Shown here: positions 47,878-57,374 of the stretch, piece by piece
How positions within the stretch are numbered: position 1 is the stretch's first letter
Layout of the letters: each line of letters begins with the position of its first letter
Notes under the pieces: model-generated
Database searches by the model: none
Told to the model about the DNA's origin: nothing
Seen by the model: only the letters and a program-made list of their open reading frames with translations
Source of the DNA: a virus
IMG/VR virus record: IMGVR_UViG_3300049456_000054
Span: 1 to 64,000 of that record
DNA: 64,000 nt
Direction: 5' to 3' (one strand)
Made by a program: the position numbers and the translations under genes

Positions 47878-48105
47878 CTACCGGGGGGCGCGGCCGGACT
47901 TGAGGCGGACGGTGAACGCCCGCCACGCCGCCGGGGTGAGCTCCAGCCGGCCGCCGACCGGGTCCTGGCTGTCCCGCACGCCGATCACGCCGCCGCCATA
48001 GCCGGCCTCCACGCAGCTGCCGTTGTAGGCGCTGGCCGTGCTCTTGCGCCACGACGCCGCCTCCACGCAGTCGCTGGCCCCGCTGCGGCTCGACTTGCGC
48101 CACAT
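47878..48105 (-). CDS. DUF397 protein (tandem), 75 aa
   Basis: ATG 48105. WRKSSRSGASDCVEAA is repeated as WRKSTASAYNGSCVEAG, followed by GVRDSQDPVGG and TPAAWRAF, the DUF397 signature. In streptomycetes DUF397 genes usually accompany a DUF5753/XRE regulator (whiJ-like). No such regulator lies next to this one. Confidence 0.8.
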   Translation of the reverse strand: MWRKSSRSGASDCVEAASWRKSTASAYNGSCVEAGYGGGVIGVRDSQDPVGGRLELTPAAWRAFTVRLKSGRAPR

Positions 48106-48107
48106 GG

Positions 48108-48245
48108 CTAGCTGACCGCGCCCGGCTGGATCGCGGCGAGCATGCGGACGTACGCGGGCTCGGTGTTGCGGGCCTCGCCGGCTAGCGCCCCCATGGCACT
48201 GTTATGGCTGTTGCCGTTCGCGAAGCTGTTGCCGTTGCTGAACAT
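48108..48245 (-). CDS. Asn/Ser-rich small protein, 45 aa
   Basis: ATG 48245 after GGAGG. FSNGNSFANGNSHNS is an Asn/Gly/Ser tract. Function unknown. Confidence 0.45.
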   Translation of the reverse strand: MFSNGNSFANGNSHNSAMGALAGEARNTEPAYVRMLAAIQPGAVS

Positions 48246-48247
48246 GA

Positions 48248-48898
48248 TCACTCCTCCAGATCTGGTGCTGTCTCTACCAGGCCATCCGCCCACATGAGCG
48301 CGGGATGGCCGTGCGCGTCGGTGCCCATCATCGCAGCCGGCCGCAGCCCGTTCCGGTCGGCGCACCAGACCTCGACGCCATCGCGGGTGACAGGGGCGGC
48401 GTGACATTCGACGTGCCCCGACGGGCGGCCAGCGGCGTCCAGCAGCACCTTCAGCGCCCAGCAGCCGCAGTACGGGCACGCGCGGCCCCGCACGTACCGC
48501 CAGCGCTGCGCCTCGTCGATCGCCGGGACGGCCCGCGCCAGGTCCACCAGCCACTCCAGGATCCGCGCCGCCACCGCCTCCGCGTCCTCGTCCAGCCCTG
48601 CGGCCAGCCCGGGGACGGCGGCCAGCGCGTCGAGGAAGTTCCCGGCCGAACCGCCGCGGCGGGGTCCGGGACGGCCGGTGACGGCCAGGCGGAGGGCGGC
48701 TTCGAGGCGGGGGACCTTCTCCCAGATGACCATCAACGCGGCGAACGCCTGCGCGTCGCCTGGGAACGGGGGGTCGGCCGGGCGGGGGCCCATGCCGCCC
48801 TGCGGGGAGGACGCCTGCGTGACGTGGCGTTCCAGGGCGGCACGGTACCCGGCGAGCTGGGTGCAGCTGTCCCGCACGAGATCCGCCGGAGTGGTCAT
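48248..48898 (-). CDS. Zinc-ribbon protein, 216 aa
   Basis: ATG 48898. Helical N-terminal half (LVRDSCTQLAGYRAALER), then CPYCGCWALKVLLDAAG and HVECHAAPVTRDG: a zinc-ribbon. Probably regulatory or replication-linked. Function unknown. Confidence 0.6.
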   Translation of the reverse strand: MTTPADLVRDSCTQLAGYRAALERHVTQASSPQGGMGPRPADPPFPGDAQAFAALMVIWEKVPRLEAALRLAVTGRPGPRRGGSAGNFLDALAAVPGLAAGLDEDAEAVAARILEWLVDLARAVPAIDEAQRWRYVRGRACPYCGCWALKVLLDAAGRPSGHVECHAAPVTRDGVEVWCADRNGLRPAAMMGTDAHGHPALMWADGLVETAPDLEE

Positions 48899-49133
48899 CA
48901 AGCGTCGCCCATGCTGGTCACCCGCCCGTATCTGCCGCCATCAAGAGTTATACGGAGTCTAAGCGCGGTGCCGGGCCATTCGCGGCTCGCCCGGTCACCG
49001 CTCGATGGTTGCGGGGAAGCAGGGTCCGGTTACGGTCTCCGGCACCGGCCAGCACAAGTCCGCCGCGAGCGGGGGCTGATCTACCCATCCCTGAGCGCTT
49101 CCCCTAGTGGGAGTTTTATCGCATTACCGCAGG

Positions 49134-49991
49134 TCAGGATAAGGGACAGTCGTAATGCCCGGGGGTGATCTGGTTCGGTGCGCCGGTGCAGCCGATGATC
49201 CGGGCCACCTGGTTCGGCGCGTCGTTCTCCGGATAGGCCAGCAGCCACGCACCCGGGACATGCGACCCGCCGGGCACGTCCAGGACGAACGGGTGATTGA
49301 ACAGGTTGCCGGACAGGGCGTTGTTGGCGAACACGAAGCCGGAGCCGACCGGCCCGAACGGGCTCCACGTCTGCCAGAAGTTCGGGGAGGTCACCACACC
49401 GGTCGTGCCCGCGTCAGCACCGCCGTCAGGGATGCCGGCGTAGAAGGTCGCGCCGCCGGTGTCGCAGGTGCGGGCCACGGTCCGCCACCGGAGCGCGTGG
49501 TGGTGGTGCACGACCGGGCCGTTGGCGACGGCCTCGACGGACAGGCACAGGTTGCCGGCCGTGTTGATGGCGGTGCCCAGGTGATGGCCTAGCGGGGTGA
49601 TCTCCGCGACGAACTCGGCTTGCCCGTCCGGGTCCATCGTCGGCGTGCCGGTGCCGCACGGGCTGGCCACGGTGCGGGTACCGCCGACGCTGTTGCACCG
49701 CTGGTAGACGGTGAAGTCCTGGTCGGAGCGGGCCGGGTCGTAGATCGCGGTCGTGACGTGGCTGTTCCACTGCGGGTTGGTGGCGGTCAGGGTGAGGCTG
49801 GTGCCGTTGGGCTGGATGCCGGAGCCGAGGCCGGAGAAGTACAGGCCGCCGCAGCCGATCGGCTGGGCGATGGGGGTGGCGATGTTGAGGCACGTGCCGG
49901 TGGTCGCGTGTGCGGTGCCTGTGGCGGCGGCCGTGACCGCGCCTGCCGTGAGGATGGCGCCCGCCGCGAGCGCCGCTATCCGTCTGAGCAT
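49134..49991 (-). CDS. Secreted protein with Sec signal peptide, 285 aa
   Basis: ATG 49991. Signal peptide MLRRIAALAAGAILTAGAV with probable cleavage after AHA near residue 29. The mature part is beta-rich with several Cys pairs and Trp residues, with no recognised catalytic motif. Its position outside the virion operon and its signal suggest lysogenic conversion. The 232-base gap behind it (48902-49133) has no gene. Confidence 0.65.
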   Translation of the reverse strand: MLRRIAALAAGAILTAGAVTAAATGTAHATTGTCLNIATPIAQPIGCGGLYFSGLGSGIQPNGTSLTLTATNPQWNSHVTTAIYDPARSDQDFTVYQRCNSVGGTRTVASPCGTGTPTMDPDGQAEFVAEITPLGHHLGTAINTAGNLCLSVEAVANGPVVHHHHALRWRTVARTCDTGGATFYAGIPDGGADAGTTGVVTSPNFWQTWSPFGPVGSGFVFANNALSGNLFNHPFVLDVPGGSHVPGAWLLAYPENDAPNQVARIIGCTGAPNQITPGHYDCPLS

Positions 49992-50074
49992 GGAGCCGTC
50001 TCCCGGTGTCGTCAGTTAGGTGTGGTCAACCTATCGGACGTGGCAGGAGGCCGGGCGGTTTACAGGTGCCGCCA

Positions 50075-50323
50075 TCAGGAGCTAGCGGGCACGTCCTCCC
50101 ACGGGCCGTAGGTCACCGTGCGGCGGACGAGGGCACCGCCGATGCCTGCGCGATCATGATGGGCAGCCAGCAACCGGGCAGTGTCCTCATCGTCGCATTC
50201 ATGGACTCCGCCGCGACGGCCGGGCCAGCGCACGCCCCACTCGGTCGCCACGGACTCAGCCCGGCCCGTCACGATGTCCTCGGCCGCGTCCAGCTCGGCG
50301 GTCAGGTCAGTTCGGTCAGCCAT
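50075..50323 (-). CDS. Hypothetical, 82 aa
   Basis: ATG 50323. Charged helical: LTAELDAAEDIVTGRAESV. First of a train of small genes overlapping by a few bases. Function unknown. Confidence 0.55.
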   Translation of the reverse strand: MADRTDLTAELDAAEDIVTGRAESVATEWGVRWPGRRGGVHECDDEDTARLLAAHHDRAGIGGALVRRTVTYGPWEDVPASS

Positions 50324-50600
50324 CGATTTCCTCCGTCGTCTCCCCGCCGCCGATGCCGAACTCGGCGAGCATCAGCGCACCCAGCCGCACCAGCCGAACG
50401 CCGTTCGCATCCGTGATCACCGGGTCATACCCCCGCCGCGCCAGCGCCAGCGCCGCATCAGCCACCAGCGCCACAGCGGCCTCCTCGCGGACCAAGCAGC
50501 CTCCCCCGAAGACGGCCCGCAGGCAGCGGCGAAGACACGCGCCAGGGCGGGATGGTGACCGAAAGGCCGTGGTCATCCTATCGGGACGACTGGTCATCAT
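50316..50600 (-). CDS. Hypothetical, 94 aa
   Basis: Start uncertain: ATG 50600 or ATG 50576. C-terminal part ADAALALARRGYDPVITD is helical. Function unknown. Confidence 0.45.
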   Translation of the reverse strand: MMTSRPDRMTTAFRSPSRPGACLRRCLRAVFGGGCLVREEAAVALVADAALALARRGYDPVITDANGVRLVRLGALMLAEFGIGGGETTEEIDG

Positions 50601-50778
50601 TGCCCTCAGCAGCCTGCGTGCCGCGCAGTGGCAGGAACTCGTAGGCGGCCATGCCGAGCTTGTATGCGAGCGCGGCCCGCGTGGTGCGCTCGTCCTCGGT
50701 CAGGGCACCATACTCCAGGCGGTTCAGTCCCGTCATGAGCATCTCTATCTCGGCGCGGCCGACGGATATCTCAGCCAT
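50578..50778 (-). CDS. Hypothetical, 66 aa
   Basis: ATG 50778. Helical protein with LMTGLNRLEYGALTEDE. Overlaps the next upstream gene by eight bases. Function unknown. Confidence 0.5.
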   Translation of the reverse strand: MAEISVGRAEIEMLMTGLNRLEYGALTEDERTTRAALAYKLGMAAYEFLPLRGTQAAEGNDDQSSR

Positions 50779-51124
50779 CGCCGGGCACCTTCCCGGTCCG
50801 GGCGGCCGTCACCATCGCCAGCCACACCGCGTAGAAGTCGCTGCTCAGGAACGGCACCCGGCACACGTCAGCGCCGCACGGACGGCCCGTCCACAGCCCG
50901 GCGGCCGTCGCGATCAGGAACCGCTCACCCTCAGACCAGGTGACGTCCTTCAGCGCGGCCGTCCAGTCGACGCCGCCACGGTCCGCGTACCGGGCGAACC
51001 TCGGATGCGCGCCCACCGGGGCGAAGCCGAGCAGGACCGCGACAGCAGCCGCCTCACCCCACGGGCCGACGGCCAGGGACCGGGCCAGGTCCTCGCGCAG
51101 GGCCTCAATGCCGGTGTCAGCCAC
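50771..51124 (-). CDS. Hypothetical, 117 aa
   Basis: GTG 51124 chosen over an upstream in-frame codon. Contains YADRGGVDWTAALKDVTW and WTGRPCGADVCRVPF. Function unknown. Confidence 0.5.
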   Translation of the reverse strand: MADTGIEALREDLARSLAVGPWGEAAAVAVLLGFAPVGAHPRFARYADRGGVDWTAALKDVTWSEGERFLIATAAGLWTGRPCGADVCRVPFLSSDFYAVWLAMVTAARTGKVPGDG

Positions 51125-51395
51125 CGCGGGCCTCACGTCCGGCCGCGTGCGCCCGGGTGACGAGGCCGACGACGACGGCGCAGATGCCGTCCTCCCAGTC
51201 GGCCAGCCACCGCAGGATCCGGGCGTCGTAGTCGCCGAGCTCCACGCCGGCCGCCTCGCACTCCACCTCGAGCATCAGGCGGCGCTGCCCCTCTGACAGG
51301 ATCGACCACCCCGGCTCGGGCGGCCCGCCGAGGGCCTTCGCGGCGGCGCGGGCCTCCGCCTCGGTGCCGAACGGGCCGGCTGGGCTGGTGTCCAC
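51117..51395 (-). CDS. Hypothetical, 92 aa
   Basis: GTG 51395. EAEARAAAKALGGPPEPG and ILRWLADWEDGICAVVV are helical. Function unknown. Confidence 0.5.
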   Translation of the reverse strand: MDTSPAGPFGTEAEARAAAKALGGPPEPGWSILSEGQRRLMLEVECEAAGVELGDYDARILRWLADWEDGICAVVVGLVTRAHAAGREARGG

Positions 51396-51398
51396 GGG

Positions 51399-51629
51399 TC
51401 ACTCCTGTCCAGGGTCCGGGGTCACGGGCGGCGGGGCGTCCCGCTCGAGCGAGGCCAGGGCGATGTAGTCCTCGGCGAGCCGGAACGACGTCTCCATCGC
51501 CACGGCCTCCATCTCGGCGGCTGCGGCCAGGCGGTCCTCACGTGCCTCCCTGGCACGGCCCCGCATCGCGCCGTTGTCCCGCACGATCTTGGCCAGCTCG
51601 GCGGCGGCCAGCTCCCTGTAATCCGTCAT
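51399..51629 (-). CDS. Hypothetical, 76 aa
   Basis: ATG 51629, inside the end of the upstream gene. Long charged helix (ELAKIVRDNGAMRGRAREA). Function unknown. Confidence 0.5.
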   Translation of the reverse strand: MTDYRELAAAELAKIVRDNGAMRGRAREAREDRLAAAAEMEAVAMETSFRLAEDYIALASLERDAPPPVTPDPGQE

Positions 51630-51634
51630 GATGC

Positions 51635-52081
51635 TCAGCACTTCCCCTCATAGGACCGGATCTGATACGTCACCCATGGTGACCAGTTTGTCCCGTCGTG
51701 GCTGATCAGGACAGCCGCGCGGGCGTTGCCGTACGCGTTGTAGGTGGACAGCGAGCCGTGGACGCTGTTGATCTGCCAGTAGCCGCGATCTGTGGACCTG
51801 CCGCCATTGGTGTTGACGGCGTACTGGCGGCCGCTGGACTCGGCCATAGCGATCTCGGCGGCCATGAAGGCCTCGGCGCGCGAGCCGCCCGCCTGCTCCC
51901 ACAGCCGCTCCAGGCCAGCGCAGTCCAGCGTGCCGCCGCGGACGGCACCGCCATGGGCAGCACCGCGGACCGCGTCCGTCGTCGCGGCGGGCGTCGCGGC
52001 GGCACCCATCTGGTAGGCGTGGAAGCCGGCGAGGGCGACAGTGATGACCGCGGCCCCCTTCAGCTTCCCCATCAGCGTCAT
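51635..52081 (-). CDS. Secreted lytic transglycosylase-like protein, 148 aa
   Basis: ATG 52081. A hydrophobic N-terminal segment (GAAVITVALAGFHAYQM) is a signal or anchor. The domain (about residues 52-145) has AFMAAEIAMAESSGR with a catalytic Glu candidate and STDRGYWQINSVHG, the SLT pattern. Lies just before the FtsK-type gene. In conjugative elements such enzymes open peptidoglycan for DNA transfer. Confidence 0.75.
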   Translation of the reverse strand: MTLMGKLKGAAVITVALAGFHAYQMGAAATPAATTDAVRGAAHGGAVRGGTLDCAGLERLWEQAGGSRAEAFMAAEIAMAESSGRQYAVNTNGGRSTDRGYWQINSVHGSLSTYNAYGNARAAVLISHDGTNWSPWVTYQIRSYEGKC

Positions 52082-52087
52082 GACCGG

Positions 52088-52501
52088 CTACCTCCGGCCC
52101 GGCGAGCATGAGGCGTGCAGCTTCCCGGCGTCCTCGAGCACGTCGTCCGCGTCCGCCGACTGGGTACGCTCGCAGATCAGGCGGAGCGCCAGGCGGCGGG
52201 CCGCGTCCTCCGGGCCGGCCGCGTCCAGCAGCCAGTCCAGGAACTGCCGGGCCGGGGAGGGCTTGCGGCTGATCAGCTTCGCGGGGTAGCCGGCGCCGGT
52301 GCCGAAGACGTGGGCGGCGCAGGCCATCGCGGTGCACTGCGCGGCCAGCCCCCAGTCATCCGCGGGCAGCGCCGGGTCCAGGCCGTGCACGCCGGCCCAC
52401 CACGGGACACCGCGCGGCAGGGCAGGCGGCGGGTTCGTCACGCGGGTCTCCTCGGGATCGGCGGGTGCGGTGAAGCGGTCAAGGAGCGACGTCACGGCCA
52501 C
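52088..52501 (-). CDS. Hypothetical, 137 aa
   Basis: GTG region 52501. GVPWWAGVHGLDPALPADD then helical ARQFLDWLLDAAGP, a pattern seen in Streptomyces mobile elements. Function unknown. Confidence 0.55.
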   Translation of the reverse strand: MAVTSLLDRFTAPADPEETRVTNPPPALPRGVPWWAGVHGLDPALPADDWGLAAQCTAMACAAHVFGTGAGYPAKLISRKPSPARQFLDWLLDAAGPEDAARRLALRLICERTQSADADDVLEDAGKLHASCSPGRR

Positions 52502-52677
52502 TCCCCGGGGCGGACGGTCTGCGGGTTGATGGAGCAGGTCGTGAAGCCGTGCTTTTCCCGCAGGGCCTCTTCGACGGCGGTCAGGCAGTTGATGAGGCGG
52601 CGGCGCTCGGCCATCAGGTCATCGCGGTCGTCCTCGTCGATGTGCGGCCAGCGGGGGGCCGTGTCGCTCAATGGCAT
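52492..52677 (-). CDS. Hypothetical, 61 aa
   Basis: ATG 52677 after AAAGGTG. Helical: DDLMAERRRLINCLTAVEE. Function unknown. Confidence 0.5.
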   Translation of the reverse strand: MPLSDTAPRWPHIDEDDRDDLMAERRRLINCLTAVEEALREKHGFTTCSINPQTVRPGEWP

Positions 52678-52710
52678 GTTCTTGTCACCTTTCGGGGGTT
52701 TAACAGGGGG

Positions 52711-54756
52711 CTAGCCGCCGCGCAGCAGCAGGACGGTCGCGTCCATGTCCTCGGGCCGGACCAGCACGTCGCGGGCCTTGGAGCCCTCCGACGGCCCCAC
52801 GACGTCCCGGGACTCCAGCAGGTCCATCAGCCGGCCGGCCTTCGCGAAGCCGACCCGCAGCTTGCGCTGCAGCATCGACGTCGACCCGAACTGGGTGGAG
52901 ATGATCAGCTCGGCCGCCTGGATCAGCAGGTCCAGGTCATCGCCGATCTCCGCGTTGATCTCGCGGGCCGGGGCGGCGTCGGCGAACACGTCACTGCGGT
53001 AGTCCGGCTGCCCCTGCTCCCCGCAGCGAGCCACCACCTCGCGGATCTCGGCCTCCGACACGAACGCGCCCTGCAGCCGCACCGGGGACGACGCGCCCAC
53101 CGGCAGGAACAGGGCGTCACCCTGCCCGGTCAGCTTCTCCGCCCCCGGCCGGTCCAGGATCACCCGCGAATCCGACAGCGACGACGTCGCGAACGCCAGC
53201 CGCGACGGCATGTTCGCCTTGATCAGGCCCGTCACCACGTCCACGCTCGGATGCTGCGTGGCCAGCACCAGGTGAATGCCGGCCGCCCTCGCCAGCTGGG
53301 TGATGCGGACCACGGAGTCCTCCACGTCGCGGGGCGCGACCATCATCAGGTCCGCGAGCTCGTCCACGATCACCAGCAGGTACGGGTACGGCCGGTACGG
53401 CCGCTCGCTGCCCGGCGGCGGCTTGACCTTCCCGGCCCGGACGGCGGCGTTGAAGTCGTCGATGTGCCGGAACCCAGCCGAGGACAGGTCGTTGTAGCGG
53501 CGCTCCATCTCCCCCACCACCCAGCCGAGGGCCTCCGCGGCCTTCCTCGGGTCGGTGATCACCGGGGTCAGCAGGTGCGGGATGTCCTCGAAGATGGTCA
53601 GCTCGACCCGCTTCGGGTCGATCAGGATCATCCGCACGTCATCCGGGGTGGCGCCCCCGATGAGGACGGAGACGACTAGGCCGTTCAGGCACACCGACTT
53701 GCCCGCGCCGGTCGCCCCGGCGATCAGGATGTGGGGCATCTTCGCCAGGTTCGCGGTGATGACCCGGCCCTCCACGTCCTTGCCGAGCCCGACGGCGAGC
53801 GGGTGGTGCCCGGCCCGCATCTGCGGCGACGCCAGGATCGCGCCCAGGGTGACGGTCTCCCGGTCCGCGTTCGGGATCTCCACGCCGATCGCGGACTTGC
53901 CGGGGACCGGGGACAGGATGCGGACATCAGCGGTCTTGACGGCGTAGGCGATGTTCCTCGCCCGCGCGGTCACCGCCTCCACCTTCACCGCCGGGCCCAG
54001 GGTGATCTCATACCGGGTCACCTGCGGGCCGCGCGTGAAGGCGGTCACCTGCGCGTCGATGCCGAACGACTCGAGCACCCCGTTCAGGGCTGCCACGGTG
54101 GCGTCGTTGACCGGGGTCCGGGCGGCGGTCGCCGTGCCCGGCTGCAGCAGGGCGGCGGCGGGCGGGACGTAGGCGTCCTCGTCCAGGGCGGGCTGGCGGG
54201 CGGTGGCGGGAGTGCGGGCCGGCCCGGTCACGGCCGCGGCCAGGACGGTGGCGGCGGGCAGTTCAGGCGGGGGCTGCGGCGCGGCGGCAGGCGAAGGAGC
54301 CGGGCGCCGCAGCCTCGCCGCCTCGCAGGCGCCGGTAGCCGCCAGGAAACCGCCCGCGAGGAGCAGGATCGCCTTCAGCTGCCACCCGGGGCCGAGGAAG
54401 GCCGCGGCGAGAACCCAGGCCAGCGCGGCGACGCGGGACGTAACCACGAACGAGCGGTCCCGGCGGGCGCCCCAGTGCCTCAGCTTCCACGCCGCGCCGA
54501 ACACGCCGGCCGTCAGGACCAGCTTCGCGGGGAAGACGACGGCGTGCGCGGCCGCGCCGTCCGCCCAGACGGCGGCCAGGGCCAGGAACGGGCCGACCGC
54601 CGGGCCGTGATGCTGCCACAGCAGGCGGGGTGCCCCCGGCCGGGCGGCGACGGCGGGCGCCTCCCGTGCCGGGGGCACGCTCTCGGCGGAGACGACGTGC
54701 CCGGTGAGCACGTCGTCCCCTTCCGGCTGCATGGTCAGCGTCACGGCCGGTTCCAT
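52711..54756 (-). CDS. FtsK/SpoIIIE-type DNA translocase, 681 aa
   Basis: ATG 54756. N-terminal membrane segments (about residues 55-150), an Ala/Pro linker, the alpha-beta motor with Walker [15 protein letters not shown] (about 340) and Walker [14 protein letters not shown], the conserved [17 protein letters not shown], and a C-terminal winged-helix gamma domain ([15 protein letters not shown]...RDVVG). It is a complete FtsK-like protein, with the sequence-reading gamma domain, unlike most TraB transfer proteins. Function: directed dsDNA pumping, in transfer, segregation or phage DNA handling. Confidence 0.9.
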   Translation of the reverse strand: MEPAVTLTMQPEGDDVLTGHVVSAESVPPAREAPAVAARPGAPRLLWQHHGPAVGPFLALAAVWADGAAAHAVVFPAKLVLTAGVFGAAWKLRHWGARRDRSFVVTSRVAALAWVLAAAFLGPGWQLKAILLLAGGFLAATGACEAARLRRPAPSPAAAPQPPPELPAATVLAAAVTGPARTPATARQPALDEDAYVPPAAALLQPGTATAARTPVNDATVAALNGVLESFGIDAQVTAFTRGPQVTRYEITLGPAVKVEAVTARARNIAYAVKTADVRILSPVPGKSAIGVEIPNADRETVTLGAILASPQMRAGHHPLAVGLGKDVEGRVITANLAKMPHILIAGATGAGKSVCLNGLVVSVLIGGATPDDVRMILIDPKRVELTIFEDIPHLLTPVITDPRKAAEALGWVVGEMERRYNDLSSAGFRHIDDFNAAVRAGKVKPPPGSERPYRPYPYLLVIVDELADLMMVAPRDVEDSVVRITQLARAAGIHLVLATQHPSVDVVTGLIKANMPSRLAFATSSLSDSRVILDRPGAEKLTGQGDALFLPVGASSPVRLQGAFVSEAEIREVVARCGEQGQPDYRSDVFADAAPAREINAEIGDDLDLLIQAAELIISTQFGSTSMLQRKLRVGFAKAGRLMDLLESRDVVGPSEGSKARDVLVRPEDMDATVLLLRGG

Positions 54757-54758
54757 CC

Positions 54759-55229
54759 CTACTGGGTGATCCCGTTGACGGTCTGCGAGACGCCGTGCTG
54801 GACGGCGTGCGCGGCCGGGTGCCAGCTGGTGACCAGCGCGAAGATAAACGCCATCGCGCCGACGGTGACGAAGATGGCCCGGTGGTGAGCGGCCTTCGGG
54901 TGCGCCGACTTCGGCTCGGCCGCCCCCGCCTTGTCCTGCGCGCCGCTCTTACGGCGCGGCCTGCGGAGCGCGCCGTGATTCCGGACCACCACCACCACGA
55001 ACAGGATCGCGAAGATCACCGCGCCGACGATGACGACCAGGAGCGGGAACCCCGACGACACGGGGTGATGCGCGAGCTTCGACAGCGGTGGGACGGCCAC
55101 CACGAGCGCCGCCAGGGCGGCGGCCACCACGAGGCCGGTCGCCCGGGCCCAGCCGGTGAAGTGGTAGAGGCCGGCCGCGCAGGCCGCGACGAGGCCGGCG
55201 ACGATCAGCGGATCCCACGCGATATGCAT
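54759..55229 (-). CDS. Membrane protein of the FtsK module, 156 aa
   Basis: ATG 55229. Four hydrophobic segments (about 8-24, 32-48, 58-82, 125-141) and a basic loop [13 protein letters not shown]. Adjacent to the FtsK gene as Spd-like or transfer-associated membrane proteins are in actinomycete elements. Role inferred. Confidence 0.6.
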   Translation of the reverse strand: MHIAWDPLIVAGLVAACAAGLYHFTGWARATGLVVAAALAALVVAVPPLSKLAHHPVSSGFPLLVVIVGAVIFAILFVVVVVRNHGALRRPRRKSGAQDKAGAAEPKSAHPKAAHHRAIFVTVGAMAFIFALVTSWHPAAHAVQHGVSQTVNGITQ

Positions 55230-55240
55230 GGCGGTTCCTT

Positions 55241-55744
55241 TCAGAGCAGGACGATCAGGGCGATGGCGAGAACGGCGAGGCCGAGCATGGCGAGGGGATA
55301 AGGCGCGGCAGCACCTACCGCCTTGGCGGCGGCCATCAGCGGCCACGCGACAATCAGCTGATAGGCAATCCCGGCGATGACGAAGAATGCGCGCCATTTC
55401 CCGGTCATTTCCTGCGGCACCCACGCGGCGGATTTCAGGTAGGCCATGTGCTCGGCCATCGAGCCGGGCTTCCCGTACCACAGCGAATGCAGCAGCCGGC
55501 CGGGGTCGAGCCACAAGCCCCGGACGTGGTGCCCGAGGGCAACCCCGACGCGGGAGGCGACGCTGAGCGGTACGGCCGCCGGTGCAGTGTCGGCCGACAC
55601 TGAGGCCGGAAGCCGGGGCGACACAGCGTCGGGTCCCGCGTCGCCCTCAGTGTCGGGGGCGACGCCAGCGTCGCCCTGCGGCGGTCGCAGCCGTATCGTC
55701 GGCCTGGCCGGGTCGGTCATCGCATCCTCCTTCCGTCGCTTCAT
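55241..55744 (-). CDS. Membrane protein, 167 aa
   Basis: ATG 55744 (ATG 55720 possible). A disordered acidic N-terminus (1-60) and two C-terminal hydrophobic segments (about 120-140 and 148-166). Probably part of the transfer/spread module. Function unknown. Confidence 0.55.
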   Translation of the reverse strand: MKRRKEDAMTDPARPTIRLRPPQGDAGVAPDTEGDAGPDAVSPRLPASVSADTAPAAVPLSVASRVGVALGHHVRGLWLDPGRLLHSLWYGKPGSMAEHMAYLKSAAWVPQEMTGKWRAFFVIAGIAYQLIVAWPLMAAAKAVGAAAPYPLAMLGLAVLAIALIVLL

Positions 55745-56064
55745 CAGGGCCGCCAGTCGCCGCCGGGCAGCAGCGAGACGGGCCGGTACTCGTCCTTCGG
55801 GGCGTGGTCATGGACCTGGCCCGCGAGCTCGGCGAGCAGGTGCGCGGCGTGACGGCGGAACGCGTCCGCGTCCTGCTCGCGGCGCCTGCCCTGGATGTGC
55901 TTCACGCGGGCCCGGAAGTACTGGAATGCCAGGTAGAACGCCTGCTCGTGGTTGCCTGCCGCGATCTCCTGGTTGATCAGGTCGACATGCTCACGGCACG
56001 CCCTCGGCAGGACCGGCGCATCAGTCCGCACAGCCGGCCTCCTCGCGGGCAGGGGTAAAATCAC
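55744..56064 (-). CDS. Small helical protein, 106 aa
   Basis: ATG 56064. Helical with REHVDLINQEIAAGNHEQAF and YFRARVKHIQGRRREQD. Overlaps the upstream stop region. Function unknown. Confidence 0.55.
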   Translation of the reverse strand: MILPLPARRPAVRTDAPVLPRACREHVDLINQEIAAGNHEQAFYLAFQYFRARVKHIQGRRREQDADAFRRHAAHLLAELAGQVHDHAPKDEYRPVSLLPGGDWRP

Positions 56065-56209
56065 GCGCGCGGGACTCGCGGGCGCGGGTCGCGCGAGGAG
56101 CCGCCCCTGCTGAAGAGGGGCGACCCCTCCCCCGGGGGAGGGGGACGACCGTGCGGGGCTCGTGGCGGCGGCCGGGAATCGCGGGAAATCCGGCCCTCAT
56201 CCCGGCCAT
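56021..56209 (-). CDS. Possible small basic protein, 62 aa
   Basis: ATG 56209 overlaps the stop of the DUF2637 gene (TGATG). Arg/Pro-rich with no motif. The frame also contains a strong palindrome, so it may be non-coding. Confidence 0.3.
   Translation of the reverse strand: MAGMRAGFPAIPGRRHEPRTVVPLPRGRGRPSSAGAAPRATRARESRARDFTPAREEAGCAD
56124..56143. repeat. Perfect 20-bp palindrome in the transfer-type module
   Basis: CCCCTCCCCC is followed directly by GGGGGAGGGG, a loop-free palindrome 66 bases upstream of the DUF2637 gene end. A short companion hairpin (GGGGCGACCCC) lies at about 56117-56127. Possible protein-binding site or RNA element. Confidence 0.4.
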
Positions 56210-56997
56210 CACCCGCCACCTCCCGGGGCGGTCACGGTGAGCTTCCGCCTGAGGGTCCTGCCGTAGCTCGGCTTGAAGCCGAGACGGCGGCCCAATTCGG
56301 AACCCGAGATGTCCGGCTCGGCGGCGAGGATGGCGAGCGCCTCGGCCTGGACGTCGATGTCGTCGGTATTGCCGTCGGTGTCAGGCGGTGCAGCGTCGGG
56401 CTTGCGCCGGTCCGGCTTCGGCGTGGCAGCGTCGGCCTTGAGTCGCTCCACTTCCCCGGCCAGCGTCGCCTCGCGGTCGGCAGCGTCGGCCGACGCGCGG
56501 CGGGCAGTGTCGCGCTCCCCCCGCATGGCGTCACGCTCAGCCTCAGCGTCGAGCCGGGCGTCCCGCTCGGCCTGCGCCGCTGATTCCAGCGCGGCGGCCT
56601 CCGCCTTCACGTCCCTTTTCGCGGCGGTCATCAGGAAACGCGCCGCGAGGATAGCGGCACCGTCGAGCAGCAGGCCGAAAAGCAGCGACGAATGCGGCGG
56701 GGCGGCACGCAATACCACCGCCCCCGTCGCAGCCGCTGAAAGGAACATCGCCCCGCCGATAATCAGGTAGGCGGCGGCAGGAGTCCATTTCGGGGCGCCC
56801 TCCCAGCCGGACACCACCTCGATGAGGAGCATCGAGATGCACAGCGGGACGACACCGTAAAGGACGGCGAGCGGTGCGGGCATGTGGCCGAGCTCGACCG
56901 AGTGATAGACCTGGAACGACATGGTCGTCCCGGCCATGGAGACGAACACGGCCCACGCGCAGAAGCGGGCGCGGCCGTTCGCGGCCTGAACCGTCAT
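56209..56997 (-). CDS. DUF2637-domain membrane protein, 262 aa
   Basis: ATG 56997. Four membrane segments in the first 135 residues (ARFCAWAVFVSMAGTTMSF and on), the DUF2637 layout, then an Ala/Glu-rich coiled coil and a C-terminal helix-turn-helix-like segment DISGSELGRRLGFKPSYG. DUF2637 proteins accompany transfer genes in Streptomyces plasmids and integrative elements. Confidence 0.75.
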   Translation of the reverse strand: MTVQAANGRARFCAWAVFVSMAGTTMSFQVYHSVELGHMPAPLAVLYGVVPLCISMLLIEVVSGWEGAPKWTPAAAYLIIGGAMFLSAAATGAVVLRAAPPHSSLLFGLLLDGAAILAARFLMTAAKRDVKAEAAALESAAQAERDARLDAEAERDAMRGERDTARRASADAADREATLAGEVERLKADAATPKPDRRKPDAAPPDTDGNTDDIDVQAEALAILAAEPDISGSELGRRLGFKPSYGRTLRRKLTVTAPGGGG

Positions 56998-57016
56998 GAT
57001 GTCCCTCGCTTCCTGA

Positions 57017-57304
57017 TCAGCTCAGCGAGCCGGCGGGCTCGGGCAGGTCGGCCGCCGCCTCGGGCAGCCGGACCGGGGCGGGGCGGGTCAGCCCCGGTAC
57101 CCGGCGGGAGCGCAGGCTGTGGACCAGGCCGCAGCCGGAGAACACGGCCCCGGCGAGCAGGACAGCGGCGAGCGTGCCGCGGGCGCCCCCGATGGTGCCC
57201 GCGGCGTAGCGCTCGGCCGCGGCCAGCGCGACGAGGACGCCGACGCCCCCGGCGGCGAGGGCGAGCCTCGCCAGCGGGCGGCGGGCGTGGTTCGATGTGG
57301 TCAC
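57017..57304 (-). CDS. Membrane protein, 95 aa
   Basis: ATG 57304. Two hydrophobic segments (about 13-27 and 42-56) and an acidic Pro-rich end. Part of the same train of membrane proteins. Confidence 0.55.
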   Translation of the reverse strand: MTTSNHARRPLARLALAAGGVGVLVALAAAERYAAGTIGGARGTLAAVLLAGAVFSGCGLVHSLRSRRVPGLTRPAPVRLPEAAADLPEPAGSLS

Positions 57305-57374
57305 GGCCTTCTCCTTCGAGCGGATGGGTCTGCGGGGGCCCGGCGTGGTTTCGGTGCCTAGCCGGGCTCTCGCG

